64,000 bases of DNA from Adenophora triphylla var. japonica (taxonomy: Eukaryota > Streptophyta > Magnoliopsida > Asterales > Campanulaceae): contig JAFEMH010002456.1 of the NCBI GenBank assembly GCA_022495995.1, positions 1 to 64,000 on the forward strand, in the 5' to 3' direction. Below, in pieces: positions 10,334 to 21,659 of this stretch. The position numbers and the translations under genes were made by a program. The number at the start of each line of letters is the position of its first letter. The stretch's first letter is position 1. Below the pieces are notes generated by a model, which had not been told where the DNA came from, made no database searches, and was given only the letters and a program-made list of their open reading frames with translations.

Positions 10334-13300
10334 CTAGTCTCCCGTACTTGGTCCTTCATCCTTCTTCCCCTTCCCTTTTCCGCGACGAGTATTTTTCACC
10401 TTCACAGGGAATATTCCCGTAGTCCTTCTACCTGGCTCAGGGACCCTTCCCGATGCCTTCGTCAAATCGGCAGCTGCTAACGCAGCTCTTTCCCTAGCTC
10501 TATCTTGAGCTGCCTCTCTCCGAGTCATCATGACCGCGCTTTGATCGGCCTCCCGACTAGCATTGGCCTCATAGTCAGCCATGTCGTCCCCAGTACAATT
10601 CTGAGGGTTAGCCCCCGCTTCAGCCCTCCTCAAAGTCGAGCCGTCAGGGTGATCAAGACCCAAAAGCTCACTCCTTCTCCACAAAATGGCCATCTGTGTC
10701 TCCCCCATACACTCTTCGTACCAGTTCAGATACTGTATATACAGAACAATGCCCCTCTCCGGTGAAAGAGAACCCTGACAGGAAAGGACGTGTATTGCCA
10801 CAACTGCGTGAGAAGCAATAGCGTCGAAGGATCTTCCATCAACAGAGATCCCACCTCGAAGGTAGCAGCATGACCTAAACCCGTCAGTGGCACCTGCTCC
10901 AGCCCGTACTGTCGCAGCACCAAGGATGAAATGTAGAAAGTAGTCTAGGACAACCCCGATACTCTGACAACCAAAAGACCCTCCTGAGCGGTCTGACAAG
11001 TTTGTAGTTTCCAATGAGGAACCCACCATCGCAAGTGATACGTGCGGAGTCTGGCTATCCAGAGCTCCAGTTCAGCCTGATCGCCCCCTATCACCAGAGG
11101 ACATCGAGAAAAGGACCAAGGGTCACAAGACACTGGCACCTAGGGCATCATCTGCAATCGCTCCCTCAGCCACATAGTGAGCATAGCGGGACTCCCTCCC
11201 CACGTGTATCGGCTACCGGTCGCCATCCGACCTATGCCCAGGAACGTCTCGCCCAGGATCAAAGGCACGATGTCTCCCCCATTCCGACACTGCCTCACTA
11301 GGTCCAGTACACTGTGATGGCACACACCCAGAGACGTGAATGTGAACAAAGTAGCAATCGCGCACAGAGCAAACGCGTCCCATGCAAAAATGCTCCCCTC
11401 GACACTGGCAAATTTATCGGGCAGCCCCGAAATGTCGACATAGTCTGTGTTCAGTATTAGCATCCCGTATGCTTCTTCAGCTGAGATACCAAGCTGAAAC
11501 ACTAACTTCTCAACAGTGGCCATGCCACCCGTATAGGGAAGAACTAGCTGTTCCGTCTCAGGTCCTCCTAAAATGGCCCGGAAATCTTCAAATGTGGGAG
11601 TAATCTCGTTGTACGAAAAGTTGTACACATGATTCCATACTTCCCAGAAATGAGCCACAGCTCTCAAAAGATCCCAATCCGGCATGAGCTCCTTTAAAGC
11701 CCAAACGGATTTTGTTGGGTATGCATATTTTAACCCTCCTATTTTGTATTAGATTTGATTGATACCATAACCTCCTGTCTATTTTAAGGACTTTAGGAAC
11801 CTATATAATGAAGCTTAGACTTCAATTTTTTAGCTAAGTCCATTTTATAGAATAGGTTAAAATTAGGCTTGAAGACTGGCACTAGATTCATTGGATTTGA
11901 GGTTGCAGTTCCAAGCAGTTTCAAAACTGCACTTTAGAACCGCACATGCAACCGCATGTGGAATTCCTCCTTGAATCTGCTCCTTAAAATACCAAAGTGC
12001 AACCGCTTGGTGAACCACACCTGTGCAGTTCAACTCCAACCACACTTTGCAAACCTCCTGGTGTAACCAACCGCATCTATCCAAGCGCTCCACACCATAC
12101 CGCATCCAATGATTGAAGACTTGAAGTGAACCACTTTTTACCGTTGGAATCCACGTCAACAATATCAAAAGTCAACCACTAAATCTTGTCACGTGATTCA
12201 ATGTCAGAGAAGATCTGCAAGGATCTTGAAAAGGTAACAGGTTTTCTAACCTCATTGCTTGCAGCTGGAGCCTGATCAGCTTTATCTGCAGCTGCTGTAC
12301 CAAAGGACAAAAGTGGATATTGTGGACCAATGGGAAAGCATCAAGTACTGTCCTTGCAACAGCTGTGTCCAACGGCTAGTTCCTTGGTGCTTGGGTATAA
12401 ATACCCCTAATCTTCACCATTTGAAGATGGCTTGAAAAATTGAAAGTGCTGTGTTCATAGAAGCTGAAGCTCTGCCCAGAAATTATTCAACCCTTTGAAT
12501 CTTCATCTTCAACCTTCAAGAAATATATCCCAGCCTAGAAATCAAGCCTTAACACCATCAAGAATCATTGTGCTCTACATCTCACAGATTTAAAGAGCCT
12601 TGATCTTGTTCTCACACACACACCTCACTTGTTTAATCACATAGATTAATCATTTGAGATACACTGGTTATAGTCTAGGATTCAATCTTCATAGAATAGA
12701 TTTTAGATTTGAGTATCAATCTTTGTATCTTGTAATCTCTCATACTCAATAGTAAAATCACTCTTGAAAATCCAAGACTAACCATCTTGGTAGTGGACGT
12801 AGATCGTTTATCGATTGAACCACTCCAAATCTCGTGTTCTTACTTTACTGCATTTATATTTCTTGTGTTTACTAATTATTTATCTCTGTCTCTGTTTGAT
12901 CTTTATTTAGTTATCCATTATTGTGAAATAGTGTTTGGAGTTAACATTGTCAAAACCACACTTGTTTGTAAACCGCACTTCCCAACTGCTCTATCAAAAT
13001 CGCTTTACAAACCGCCTTTATCAAAACCGCTTTGTAACTTTAGTATTCCGCTGTGCATTTTACATCTCCACTTGCAGTCTATTATCAACTGCAAGAGGTT
13101 TTGTAAGCTTAGAGGTTTAGTTTTCAAAAAAGGGCAAAAATTTGTAACAGCTATTCACCTCCCCCCCTCTAGCTGTATTTTCACCCTTGTTGCCACCTTT
13201 GGGACCAACAGATTTCATCCCGTAACAACCCTCGAAAAAACCCTTGCTTTGCCTCGTGTGGTGTCGTACCCACGACTGGAAATTGTCCAAGTATCGCTCT

Positions 13301-13335
13301 TGCATCTGAGACGATAGCCTAGGAAATGAAGCCAT
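10334..13335 (-). pseudogene. Antisense gene A of element C, DUF7745-like, split by solo LTR D
   Basis: The gene reads against gag-pol. It starts at ATG 13335-13333 (MASFPRLS), is interrupted at codon 42 by D (11713-13210), and resumes at 11712 with VWALKELMPDWDLL. It then shows the FWEV...NEITPTFEDF motif, a hydrophobic central part, VPLILGETF and SPAMLTMWLRERL. After frame changes near 11140 and 11029 it ends in a Lys/Arg-rich tail (NTRRGKGKGKKDEG). The first two motifs resemble DUF7745, a plant domain of unknown function often met near retroelements. The basic tail, shared with gene A of B, could be a nucleic-acid or nuclear-localisation segment; this is inference. A 14-bp palindrome is 128 bp upstream. 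No biochemical function is known to me. Confidence 0.7.
11713..13210 (+). mobile_element. Element D: solo LTR of a Ty1/copia-type element
   Basis: This 1498-bp insertion starts TGTTGGG and ends GGACCAACA, and is flanked by perfect GATTT duplications (11708-11712 and 13211-13215). It has a TATA box GTATAAATA at 12395-12403 and a pyrimidine-rich end (ttcacctccccccctctag) like LTRs of large copia (SIRE/Tork-like) elements. No internal coding region or PBS is present between the duplications, so it is a solo LTR left by recombination between two LTRs. It lies within the coding sequence of antisense gene A of C. The strand follows from the TATA box; the lineage is tentative. Confidence 0.85.
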
Positions 13336-13462
13336 GGAAAAAGCAAAGAAAATCTTCAGGATTTTAAGAGAGAAATTCAATTGATTGATCAAAGCAAACG
13401 TGCAGTTTTCACAAATTGCAAAAGCTGAACTGCAATTTAAAAGATTCTTGAAATTGAGTCCA

Positions 13463-13476
13463 AGTCCGGCCGGACT
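13463..13476. promoter_or_regulatory. Palindrome upstream of antisense gene A (element C)
   Basis: AGTCCGGCCGGACT, a perfect 14-bp palindrome, lies 128 bp upstream of the gene A start. A TATA-like CTTTTAAATTG follows about 20 bp downstream on the minus strand. Degenerate relatives lie at 16901-16914, 19177-19190 and 19269-19282, all within element C and sharing flanking bases (CAGTCCAAG before, TTTT after). Confidence 0.65.
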
Positions 13477-14000
13477 GTTTTTCAAGATGACTGGGTCAAC
13501 TCTACAGCCAGCTGCTTTCAATTTGGAAACATTTCCAAACCATATCCTGTTCAAGCCTCATTGAAACTACGTGCACCTCTAGTTTCAATCAACTACTGCC
13601 AACACCACTTCCGCCCCGGGCTCGTGCAACAGTGCAATTAATTAAATAACAGTGCATATAGACATAAATTTTGACCAGTTCGAATTTTTGTGCATGTTTC
13701 ATTATTTATTTTTGATCAACCTACTTGCTTATTTGTCGAAAATAAAAGAAGGTAATCACTAAATAAATGTGCAAAATACAAGGTTCCGCCTCAAAGGCCC
13801 TTTCAAGTACAAGCCAAACCGTTTGGACAATCCACACATTTTGTCTGAAAATAAATCAAGAAAGAGGACTACTCAGAGTCCTGTTCGTCATTCGAGCACT
13901 CAAAGTACTGCCCCGCAACAGCCGAGCCTACCGAGGACAGGTACTCTCCAAATTCCTCCAGGCGAGAATATGAGAAAGGCCGCCTCTGCGCCTGCGACCT
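13477..14000. other. Spacer between the two antisense genes of element C
   Basis: About 520 bp without a convincing gene. It includes AT-rich sequence (13640-13770) and a low-complexity segment at 13770-14000 that may contain the 3' untranslated part of antisense gene B, whose stop is at 14001. Confidence 0.4.
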
Positions 14001-16752
14001 CTAGGACTCTCCCTGTTCGTGCCCCGAGAACGAAGAGTGACGAGCTTCGAACCCCGCCGTCTCACCAGAGAATTGGCCGAATCCCTGCGTAAAGTCTGCC
14101 TTACCAGTCGTGGAGGCAGGCGAGTCTCTCGGCCTAGACGGCCTCGGCTCATGTACAGCCGCACTCCTTCGGGAATTACACTGCAGGAACTCCACGAGTC
14201 TCCTGGCGTAATTGGCCCACCCGTCCAACTGTCTCACGGCCTGGTTGTACGTACGGCCAGACACCTGCAAATCAGGAAAGTCGTCAAAAGATAAACAGAC
14301 AGCACAGATGCAACATTTGCAGAATGCTACTATCAAGTACAGAAAATCAAAAGCACTCACCGAAGCATTGGGGTCCACCCTGTACCGAGGCCTCGTCTCC
14401 TCCGGAATAGGGATCACCAATCGCCTGCGGGAACCATCAAGCCCCTCATACGCCAGCCTAGCGCGAGGGAGCGGGAGTCTCGGGGATATCCAGGGCCCTC
14501 ACCCTCCCTGTGCAGCACCTGCGGGTTCCTCAGCCTCGTCCTCAGGAAGATGTCATAGTCGGCACCCTCTATGATAAACTCGGTATAGAACACACCCTGT
14601 CTATACCGCTCCAGATCCTCCATCGGTATCAACAAAGGATGCTGTATGTGTGGAGGCGGGTCCATCGGCACCATAGGAAGGGACCCCGGACCATGCTGAT
14701 AGGTCACCCTCTCCCCCAGATACATCGTGTCACAATGAAGCCCCACCAGCAGCTTCCACCGACGTGTGACCTCCCTAGCAGCCTGAACCACAACAACATT
14801 AATCCGGTTCCACCAAGTCAGCTGGATCCGCGCAGAAAACTCTCGGCTCAGGGCCAGGGACACCTCCTCGTAAGTCCGCCGAGTACCCTCCCTCGACGAC
14901 GCCGGCTTCTTCGCCTCCTTCTGCCAAATCAACATGGCAGGGAACAAGGACTCATACGCCTCCTTGATCTCCCATCTCTGCGAGCGGAACACCTCCAAAG
15001 CCTACACCTGTCAAGCACATGGAAAGTTATGTCAGCTACAAAGCAGATACATAAGAGTACAAAATGAGACAATGAAGAGAAAAAGATGGGAACTTACATC
15101 CAAAGCAAACGAAAAGCAGCATAAGGTGTTCTCCTCTCCCCGCGAGAACCTATCCAAGGCATGGTAGAGCTCGGCCAGTCCAGCCTCCCCCCATGCAAAC
15201 CCCCTCACGGCGTCCAGATCAGTCAGCAAGCCAAGCAGAGGGAAGTGACATGATGTGTCAGAAGTAGGAAATAGGGTCGCTGACAAAGCAAACCATATGA
15301 ACCCTCGAGCCAGACGCTCTGCGGTCATCCTCGGAGACCCCTCCAAATAAGCGATAATACCCCTCCTCAGATGAGCCTCCATCGGCCGGTACCGAATACC
15401 CAAGCCCCTGGCATCGGTGATATCAAAACCCAGCAGCTCCGACAACTGCCCCGGGGTGTAGCCATCCACCCACACCAGCGTGTTGCCCCAGAATGGCAAC
15501 CCCGTGATCGCCGCAAAGTCAGTGGGAGTCACAGTCGCCTCCCCCCACCTGAAGTGAAAAGTGTGGGTCGTGTCCCACTAATACTCGCTCAGGGCAACGT
15601 ACAAGGCCCTCACCCTCTGCGTCGAAGCCACCGCGACTACTACGCTGATGAATCCATCCAAACCGGAGTTAACCACAAGTTGCTGTGGACTCCTCTCTCC
15701 GTCCCGAGCCTCGCCTGGGAGTATCTCCCACAATGCTCTAACTGCCTCGAAGGCTCCCCTGCTCTTCAAGTTGCGAACGTCAACTGTCCCTCGCCCCTGC
15801 AGGTGAACACGGCAATAATACGTTAATATAGAAATGACATCAACAGAGTGCACAAACGCATGTTGAAATAATAAAGCACAGATATAGTTCTCATTTTTCC
15901 TAAAAATATGTCCATCCCATGTTGGAGTATTATCGGTCCAAAATCCCAAAAGGTTCAAAATATTTCGAAAAATCCGTCGAATTCAGAACTTTCAAAACCT
16001 ATCGAAAACTCCGTCGAAGTCGGAAATTTCAAAACATCTCGAAAAATCCATCGAATTCGGAACTTTCAAATCATTTCGAAAAATCCGTCGAAGTCGGAAC
16101 TTTCAAAACATTTCGAAAACTCCGTCTAATTCGGAACTTTCAAAACCTTTCGAAAACTCCGTCGTGTTCGAAAATTTCAAAACATTTCGAAAAATTCGTC
16201 GAATTCGGAAATTTCAAAACATCTCGAAAAATCCGTCGAAGTCGGAACTTTCAAAACCTTTCGAAAAATCCGTCGAATTCAAAACATCTCGAAAAACTCC
16301 GTCGAAGTCGGAACTTTCAATCATTTCGAACATTTCGAAAAATTACTCCGTCCCGAATTAAACTTACTTCAATTTCGGAAAACACCTCTAGGCATGGAAT
16401 TTTGCAACCAAAATTTTTATGTCATCTACCCATAACGTCAATTGAACTACACTCTAGTCAATTTCGACAAAGACGCATGGCAAAGTCAAAAGCCCCAATT
16501 CGGGCACCAAGAACCCTAACTCATCTCTAGTCAAAATCCTAAGATTTAAAGAATGCACATTCTTAAAATTAACGGAATTTAGAGGAAGTTTACCTGTCTT
16601 TCGATCCCTCCCTTGGATTTGTGAGTGTCCCTAGCCGGATAAAACTCCGACGGATCCACGGGAAGAACGGTGGTTCGAATGGTCCTCACCAACCTCGTTC
16701 TTTCATTATCGGTCCTCCTATGGCGAGCCATTAGTCCCAAACCGGCATCCAT
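14001..16752 (-). pseudogene. Antisense gene B of element C, plant-mobile-domain-like, four exons
   Basis: The ATG is at 16752-16750. Exon 1 runs to about 16594 (GIERQ, donor GTAAAC). Exon 2 is 15796-15098 with the PMD-like block WDTTHTFHF...TPTDFAAITGL, and ends FALD before GTAAGT. Exon 3 is 15001 to about 14362 (donor GTGAGT after PNAS). Exon 4 starts VSGRTYNQA and ends at 14001. The introns tested are phase 0 and the boundaries match those of gene B in E. Defects are TAG for Trp in the WWDTT motif (about 15578) and a frame change near 14420. PMD (PF10536) is called aminotransferase-like, but no catalytic role is implied; related host proteins (MAIN/MAIL1) act in silencing and genome stability. 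Element C's palindrome lies 149 bp upstream. Confidence 0.72.
15951..16350. repeat. 37-bp minisatellite in intron 1 of antisense gene B (element C)
   Basis: About 10-11 imperfect copies of a unit of roughly 37 bp built on CCGTCGAATTCGGAACTTTC plus AAAACATTTCGAAAAAT. It lies wholly inside the inferred intron. ORFs through it are by-products of the repeat. Confidence 0.85.
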
Positions 16753-16900
16753 GTTGATTTTCCCTCGAAAATTTGAACAAAACTCGCGAAATGGGGTATT
16801 TTATTCTCTCCTTTCTCTCTTCCTCGCCTGGAAAAATGGTGGAAATGGACTGGTTTGCATCGGCCTTGGCGCTGATTTGAATCTGGTCAAATTCAGTCCA

Positions 16901-16914
16901 AGTCTGGCCGGACT
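16901..16914. promoter_or_regulatory. Palindrome upstream of antisense gene B (element C)
   Basis: AGTCTGGCCGGACT matches the palindrome at 13463 with one change and lies 149 bp upstream of the gene B start codon. Flanks (ATTCAGTCCA before, CTTTTGCAG after) match the copies in the C LTR. Confidence 0.6.
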
Positions 16915-17055
16915 CTTTTGCAGCTGAAAAGATTCCTTGCCAATTTGGCCCCTCAGCTTCTCACAGTTTCAATTTTACCCCTTTTGGCCCCCAAAAGTGT
17001 AAAATTTCCCCCAAGTTAAACCTTTCTAACACCCCCTCCCCCGAGGTCAAGTCCC

Positions 17056-17265
17056 GTTAGTTTTCACTAATGTTCGTCTCCAGACGTTAAATTTCCGGTT
17101 AGTTTTCACTAACGTTCGTCTCCAGACGTTAAATTTTCAGTTAGTTTTCACTAACGTTCGTCTTCAGACGTTAAATTTTCAGTTAGTTTTCACTAACATT
17201 CGTCTCCAGACGTTAAATTTCCAATTAGTTTTCACTAACGTTCGTCTCCAGACGTTAAAATTCCA
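17056..17265. repeat. 42-bp minisatellite, five copies (element C 3' region)
   Basis: Units start GTTAGTTTTCACTAACGTTC and continue GTCTCCAGACGTTAAATTT; starts are at 17056, 17098, 17140, 17182 and 17224. A dissimilar TGACGTTTGACATTCAAACG repeat follows at 17270-17330. Confidence 0.9.
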
Positions 17266-17357
17266 AATTGACGTTTGACATTCAAACGTTCATTTCCGCC
17301 CCAAACTGACGTTTGACATTCAAACACTCAGCCCCGTCTTCGGACGTTAAATCGCAA

Positions 17358-17617
17358 CATTCACTTCCCCGGCCATTAATCGTAAGCCCGATCATCCCAC
17401 TTCAGCAGCCATCAAGGCAAGCCCGCACAACAATCCCTCTTCGGCCATCTTCGTAAGTCCGAATACCTTTTCACTCCCGCAAGTGAACATTTACTTCCCC
17501 GGCCGCCAGTCGTAATCCCGATCATCCCACCTCAGCGGCCATCAAGGTAAGCCCGCACAACAATCCCTCTTCCGCCATCACCGTAAGCCCGAACATTCCA
17601 CCCCAGCAGGATCCTAA
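17358..17617. repeat. 130-bp direct duplication (element C 3' region)
   Basis: Two copies (17358-17487 and 17488-17617) begin CATTCACTTCCCCGGCC / CATTTACTTCCCCGGCC and share most of their length. No coding potential was seen. Confidence 0.8.
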
Positions 17618-17904
17618 GACCATCCATCTAAGAAGAAACGTCAATCAATCCCCTCGGTTCCTAACTGGCTTTGTTAGAACTCTGGACCCTCATCCACAGC
17701 AATGTGTCAGTCTCTCCCGAGACCACATCCTGTTCCTAACCCCGTCGTTAGAACGTCAATCCTTCCATGTTGTTATAACATCCATTTGAAGCGACCGTTC
17801 CTGTCATTTCCACCTTATCCCAAGCAGACAAAACCTAGCAGTCATCATGAGTCCAGCGCCCAAGGCACGAACGCCTTCACCTCAGGAAAAATGCATCCTC
17901 GTAA

Positions 17905-18655
17905 CTCGGTCTGAGGCGCCACACACCCTTGTACGTTTCAAGTAATCTCGGTCTGAGGTGCCATACGCCCTCATATGTTTCAAGTAATCTCGGTCTGAGG
18001 TGCCACATGCCCTCGTATGTTTCAAGTAATCTCGGTTTGAGGTGCCACACGCCCTCGAAAGTTTCAGCAATCTCGGTCTGAGGCGCCACACGCCCTCGTA
18101 TGTTTCAAGTAATCTCGATCTGAGGTGCGGCACGCCCTCGAAAGTTTCAGCAATCTCGGTCTAAGGTGCCACACGCCTTCGTATGTTTCAAGTAATCTCG
18201 GTCTGAGGTGCAACACGCCCTCGAAAGTTTCAGCAATCTCGGTCTGAGGCGCCACACACCCTCGTATGTTTCAGTAATCTCGATCTGAGGTGCCACACGC
18301 CCTCGTATGTTTCAGTAATCTCGGTCTGAGGCGCCACACGTCCTCGAAAGTTTCAGTAATCTCGGTATGAGGTGCCACACGCCCTCATAAGTTTCAATAA
18401 CTTCGGTCTGAGGCACCACATGCCCTCGTAAGTTTCAATAACTTCGGTCTGAGGTGCCACACGCCCTCGTATATTTCAAGTAATCTCGGTCTGAGACGCC
18501 ACACGCCCTTGAAGGTTTCAGAAATCCCAGGTTCAGACGCCTCACATTAGTCTCCATCCAGGTTCAGACGCCTCACAATAGTCTCCATTTAGGCTCAGAT
18601 GCCTCGCGATGGTCCTCACTCAGGTACAGACGCCTCACAATAGTCTCGCTTAGGT
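17905..18655. repeat. Minisatellites of about 41 and 38 bp before the C 3' LTR
   Basis: About 15 copies of a unit of 39-42 bp (CTCGGTCTGAGGTGCCACAC then GCCCTCGTATGTTTCAAGTA) fill 17905-18520. A related set of four shorter units (GTTCAGACGCCTCACA) follows to 18655. The long minus-strand ORFs here are repeat artefacts with a 14-residue period. Confidence 0.9.
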
Positions 18656-18689
18656 CAAGGTCCCCACGCACGGCTCCTTGCACCTACGA

Positions 18690-18854
18690 ACTATGATCGA
18701 CTTGATTCCCGCCCGGGATACGTAGGAATCCTTTCGCTAAGGGTCCAGCCAGCTGACCTCTCAGGTCTCTTCAAGTAAGGCATCCCCCAATTTAGATCCT
18801 TATCTTTTTCAACGACCCCACTTCCTTCGGATGTGATGTCGTTGAGGGGCTAAC
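18690..18854 (+). other. Pre-LTR hairpin and polypurine tract of element C
   Basis: CTATG...CGTAG (18690-18724) encloses the inner hairpin ATTCCC/GGGAT. The purine-rich TTGAGGGGC at about 18842-18850, next to the LTR start at 18855, is the likely plus-strand primer. The same hairpin-then-GAGGGGC order occurs before the 3' LTRs of B and E. Confidence 0.65.
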
Positions 18855-19992
18855 TGTAAGTACCCAAATCCGGATCGCCAAAATCCGTAAGAAGTTAACC
18901 AAAATCCGTTAACTGGTCCGCTCCAGGTTAACCGGAACCCGTTAAGCTCCCCGTTCTCAAGCCAACGAGATGTCCCGGGACTGCCCCGTGCATCCCAACG
19001 TCAAAGCGTACTCAACAGACGTCGTCGCACGTAAAAGTACAGCTTCTCCTGAAAAACGCACTTTTCTGCACTTTCCGGGGGCGTTTCGGACATTTTCTGA
19101 ACAGTTATTTAAAAAACGGACAACATCAATCAGATTTCAGTGTGAAAAGACCAAAATACCCCTGGAATGCAGTCCCAGTCCGGTCGAACTCTTTTGCAGG
19201 CAAACCAGAAATGCCAGCAAGTCCCTCCAATTTCAAAAATACCACAAAATCCCCTGGAATTCAGTCTAAGTTCGTCCGAACACTTTTGCAAATTTCACCT
19301 ATAAATACAGAGGGCTGTCAACATTAAAAAAAAAAAAGAGAAAAACTTACTCCATTTCTCTCCACAGCCACGGCATAACCAGTTTTCACCCCTTCCCGAG
19401 CCCCGTTTCGCCTCGATTCGGGTGAAAACTCCGTATTTCAACCAAATACAACCCCCACCACCTCGAAACACCATTCCAAACACTAAATCATATCCTGTAT
19501 ATCTCCCTAAGCACTCATTTCGTCTCGGTTTACACGCCAGTCACTACAACCGTTTCGGACGAACGTTGTTGAAATGTAGACATCACCGTCAACAGGGTCC
19601 GATACGTTTTAGTCCCAGATCCTCTTCTCTTCCCGTAAGAGAAGTAATCTCGGGTTAAAACGGCGTTCCGGCCCCGTTCCGTTACTTTTATGTCATTTAC
19701 AATTCCAGATCGTTTGATCCGTTGAACGTCATTTACTTTCATGTCATTTACAAATTCCGAATCGTTTGATCCGTCGATCTTCATTTACTTTATGCAACAT
19801 TACAATTCAGAGCCGTTTGGTTCGTTGAACACACCTTTAAAATTTGGGTCGTTTGATTCCGTCGATACCGCACTTTAAATACTGTCATTTATAAGTCCGA
19901 GCCATTTGGCTCGTGATAGTATTTACTTATCAAAGTCCGAGTCGCAAAAACGATTCGTTGATCGCATATCATTTAATGCTTTTTTCCCATAC
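18855..19992 (+). repeat. Element C 3' LTR, first part (U3 and R)
   Basis: It starts TGTAAGTACCC and is broken at 19992 by insertion of B (target CATAC at 19988-19992). It includes the TATA box CTATAAATA at 19299-19307, preceded by two copies of the C palindrome. The remaining 856 bp are at 39162-40017, giving an LTR of about 1.99 kb. Confidence 0.88.
19177..19307 (+). promoter_or_regulatory. Element C LTR promoter: two palindromes and TATA box
   Basis: AGTCCGGTCGAACT (19177-19190) and AGTTCGTCCGAACA (19269-19282) are decayed copies of AGTCCGGCCGGACT in a shared context (CAGTC before, CTTTTGCA after). The second lies 17 bp before CTATAAATA. Confidence 0.6.
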
Positions 19993-21382
19993 TGAAATTA
20001 CCCGGATCCGAGAAGGCCTCGCGGCCCCGGCATCTGGCATTCTTTCGCGTTGGAGGTGTCTCGCCGTTTTGCTTTCGCATTTTGTAGAGTCGCCACGCCG
20101 TTTTTATTAAGCCCAAAACATTGAAAAAGGGCATCAGTTTAAAGATAAATTTTAAACTGTTTTTGTGTGATGAGATTTTGAGTTCGGAGGTCAGATGACT
20201 CCTCGGGAAGAGAATATTAGAATATTAGAGCTCACCCGAGTAGCCTCGTAAAACGAGTCTTTCGGATACCCCTAATATCCTTTAAAAAGTTGTGTGTGTG
20301 TGTGTGTGCTTTTAAAAATGCATGCTGTATCGGATGTCTACATTGTATGCTATGTATGGAAATGTATTGAAATAGTGTAGGAAGGAAGCCTTACCAATGT
20401 TGGTTCGTGTCTGTCTTCCGCAGGGGAATAGTGTTTGAGGTCGGAGTAGCGTTCCGGATTGCTTCGGGGATGCCGGTTGTACTGCGGACGAGTTTCGGCG
20501 TAAGTTGAGGTTGTAGGCTGCGTTCGGGCGGAGGTTCGGTGTGCGTGGGGATCGTCGGGATCACTCGGGCGAGAGGTTCGGCGTGCGTTGTGGTGGCGGG
20601 AGTCACTCGGGCGGGATTTCGGCGTGGTTTGGGATCATCGGTTTGACTCGGAAAGAGCGGGACAGGGAAAGACCGACAAGGCCTCGGAGTACCACGAGGG
20701 GCCTCAGAGTACCTCGAGAGTGCCTCGGGGCAGCGCGGGAGCGTCTCGGGAGCGCTCGGAGAGGCTTCGGAGCACCTCTAGGGGGCTCGGAAGGCCTCGG
20801 AAGGATCCGAAGGGGCCGGGAATGCCTCGAGAGGTCTTAGAAGGGGAGCCAGAAGGCTTAGGGAGGAAGAGAGAAGTGGGAGGTGTGTAAAAATGAGGAG
20901 GGGGAGCCCTCTATTTATAGTCTCAGATTTGGTGCAAAGAGGTCCGTACGGACCTCCTTGGTTATCCGAGGATTTTGGTTTTCCTCGATTTGAGGGAATA
21001 TGCAATGATGGTGAATATTCAGGAAATGATGATGTCCCCTTGCAAAGAGGTCCGTACGGACCATCTTGACATGCAAAGAGGTCCGTACGGACCAAGTCTG
21101 CATTTAGGGTAATCATTTCTCCGGGATTTGAGGGAATATTGTGGACTTTAAGGGGATTCAGTAATTATGGAAACAAAGAGGTCCGTACGGACCTATATTG
21201 CTTTTCCAGTTTCTGAAAATTCCCGAAAGGTCCTTTTGTCCCTTTATCCCGGAGGGCTCCTCCCTTGGTTTGGTTGGGGGTTTGAGAGGGTTTTGAGTGG
21301 GAGAGGTCTACGAGGCTGCGTGGATGAGTCTCCGCGGTGTTTCCGGGTGTTTGAAAGGGAGTGATCCAGTTGGGGTACTTAC
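19993..21382 (-). repeat. Element B 3' LTR
   Basis: TGAAATTACCCGG at the left; at the right the last base of the expected ...TACTTACA end is altered next to the purine tract (GAAGCCCCTCG on the plus strand). It carries PBS-like gagtcgcca (20087-20095), a TG microsatellite (20291-20308), a minus-strand TATA box (about 20911-20919) and four GGTCCGTACGGACC palindromes. Confidence 0.95.
20911..21193 (-). promoter_or_regulatory. Element B 3' LTR promoter with four palindromes
   Basis: GGTCCGTACGGACC occurs at 20941-20954, 21049-21062, 21080-21093 and 21180-21193, each preceded by AAAGA. On the minus strand the first lies about 20 bp upstream of CTATAAATAG. The same four are in the other LTR at 38708, 38818, 38849 and 38949. 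Confidence 0.8.
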
Positions 21383-21558
21383 GAAGCCCCTCGACGACGT
21401 CACTTATGAAAGAAGTGGGGTCGCCGATAAGATAAGGGTCCTAATCTGGATCGCGTCTTTGGGAGAGGAAGTGGCCGTGAGGGTCAAAGTGAGGACGTGG
21501 TGGTGTCCTTTTGGGTGACCGTTTAGGTCAATAAATTTGGACCACTGTGATAGGATTC

Positions 21559-21594
21559 CTACGTATCCCTGGCGGGAATCAAGCACAGTCGTAG
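21559..21594 (-). other. Pre-LTR hairpin of element B
   Basis: On the minus strand CTACG...CGTAG with the inner stem ATTCCC/GGGAT, followed by GAATCC. It is almost the same sequence as 18690-18724 in C. Confidence 0.7.
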
Positions 21595-21659
21595 TTCGGG
21601 TGTGGGAGTGAGTGTTTTGTGAATGCGGGCGTGGTGGTGCCACAGGAATGTTGTGTGAC

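Noticed and set aside
10505..11301. Plus-strand ORFs of 86 and 95 codons
   Set aside because: Shadows of antisense gene A of element C.
15908..16530. Plus-strand Lys/Ser/Arg-rich ORF of about 200 codons
   Set aside because: Runs through the intron minisatellite, antisense to gene B; repeat artefact.
14001..16752. PMD-like and DUF7745-like genes as host genes interrupted by transposons
   Set aside because: The same pair, order and antisense orientation recur inside three elements between pol and the 3' LTR, so they belong to the elements.
17877..18255. Minus-strand repeat proteins with a 14-residue period
   Set aside because: By-product of the roughly 42-bp array before the C LTR; no start context or domain.
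15951..18520. CRISPR-like regular repeats
   Set aside because: Units are contiguous without unique spacers, and the DNA is plant nuclear; these are minisatellites.
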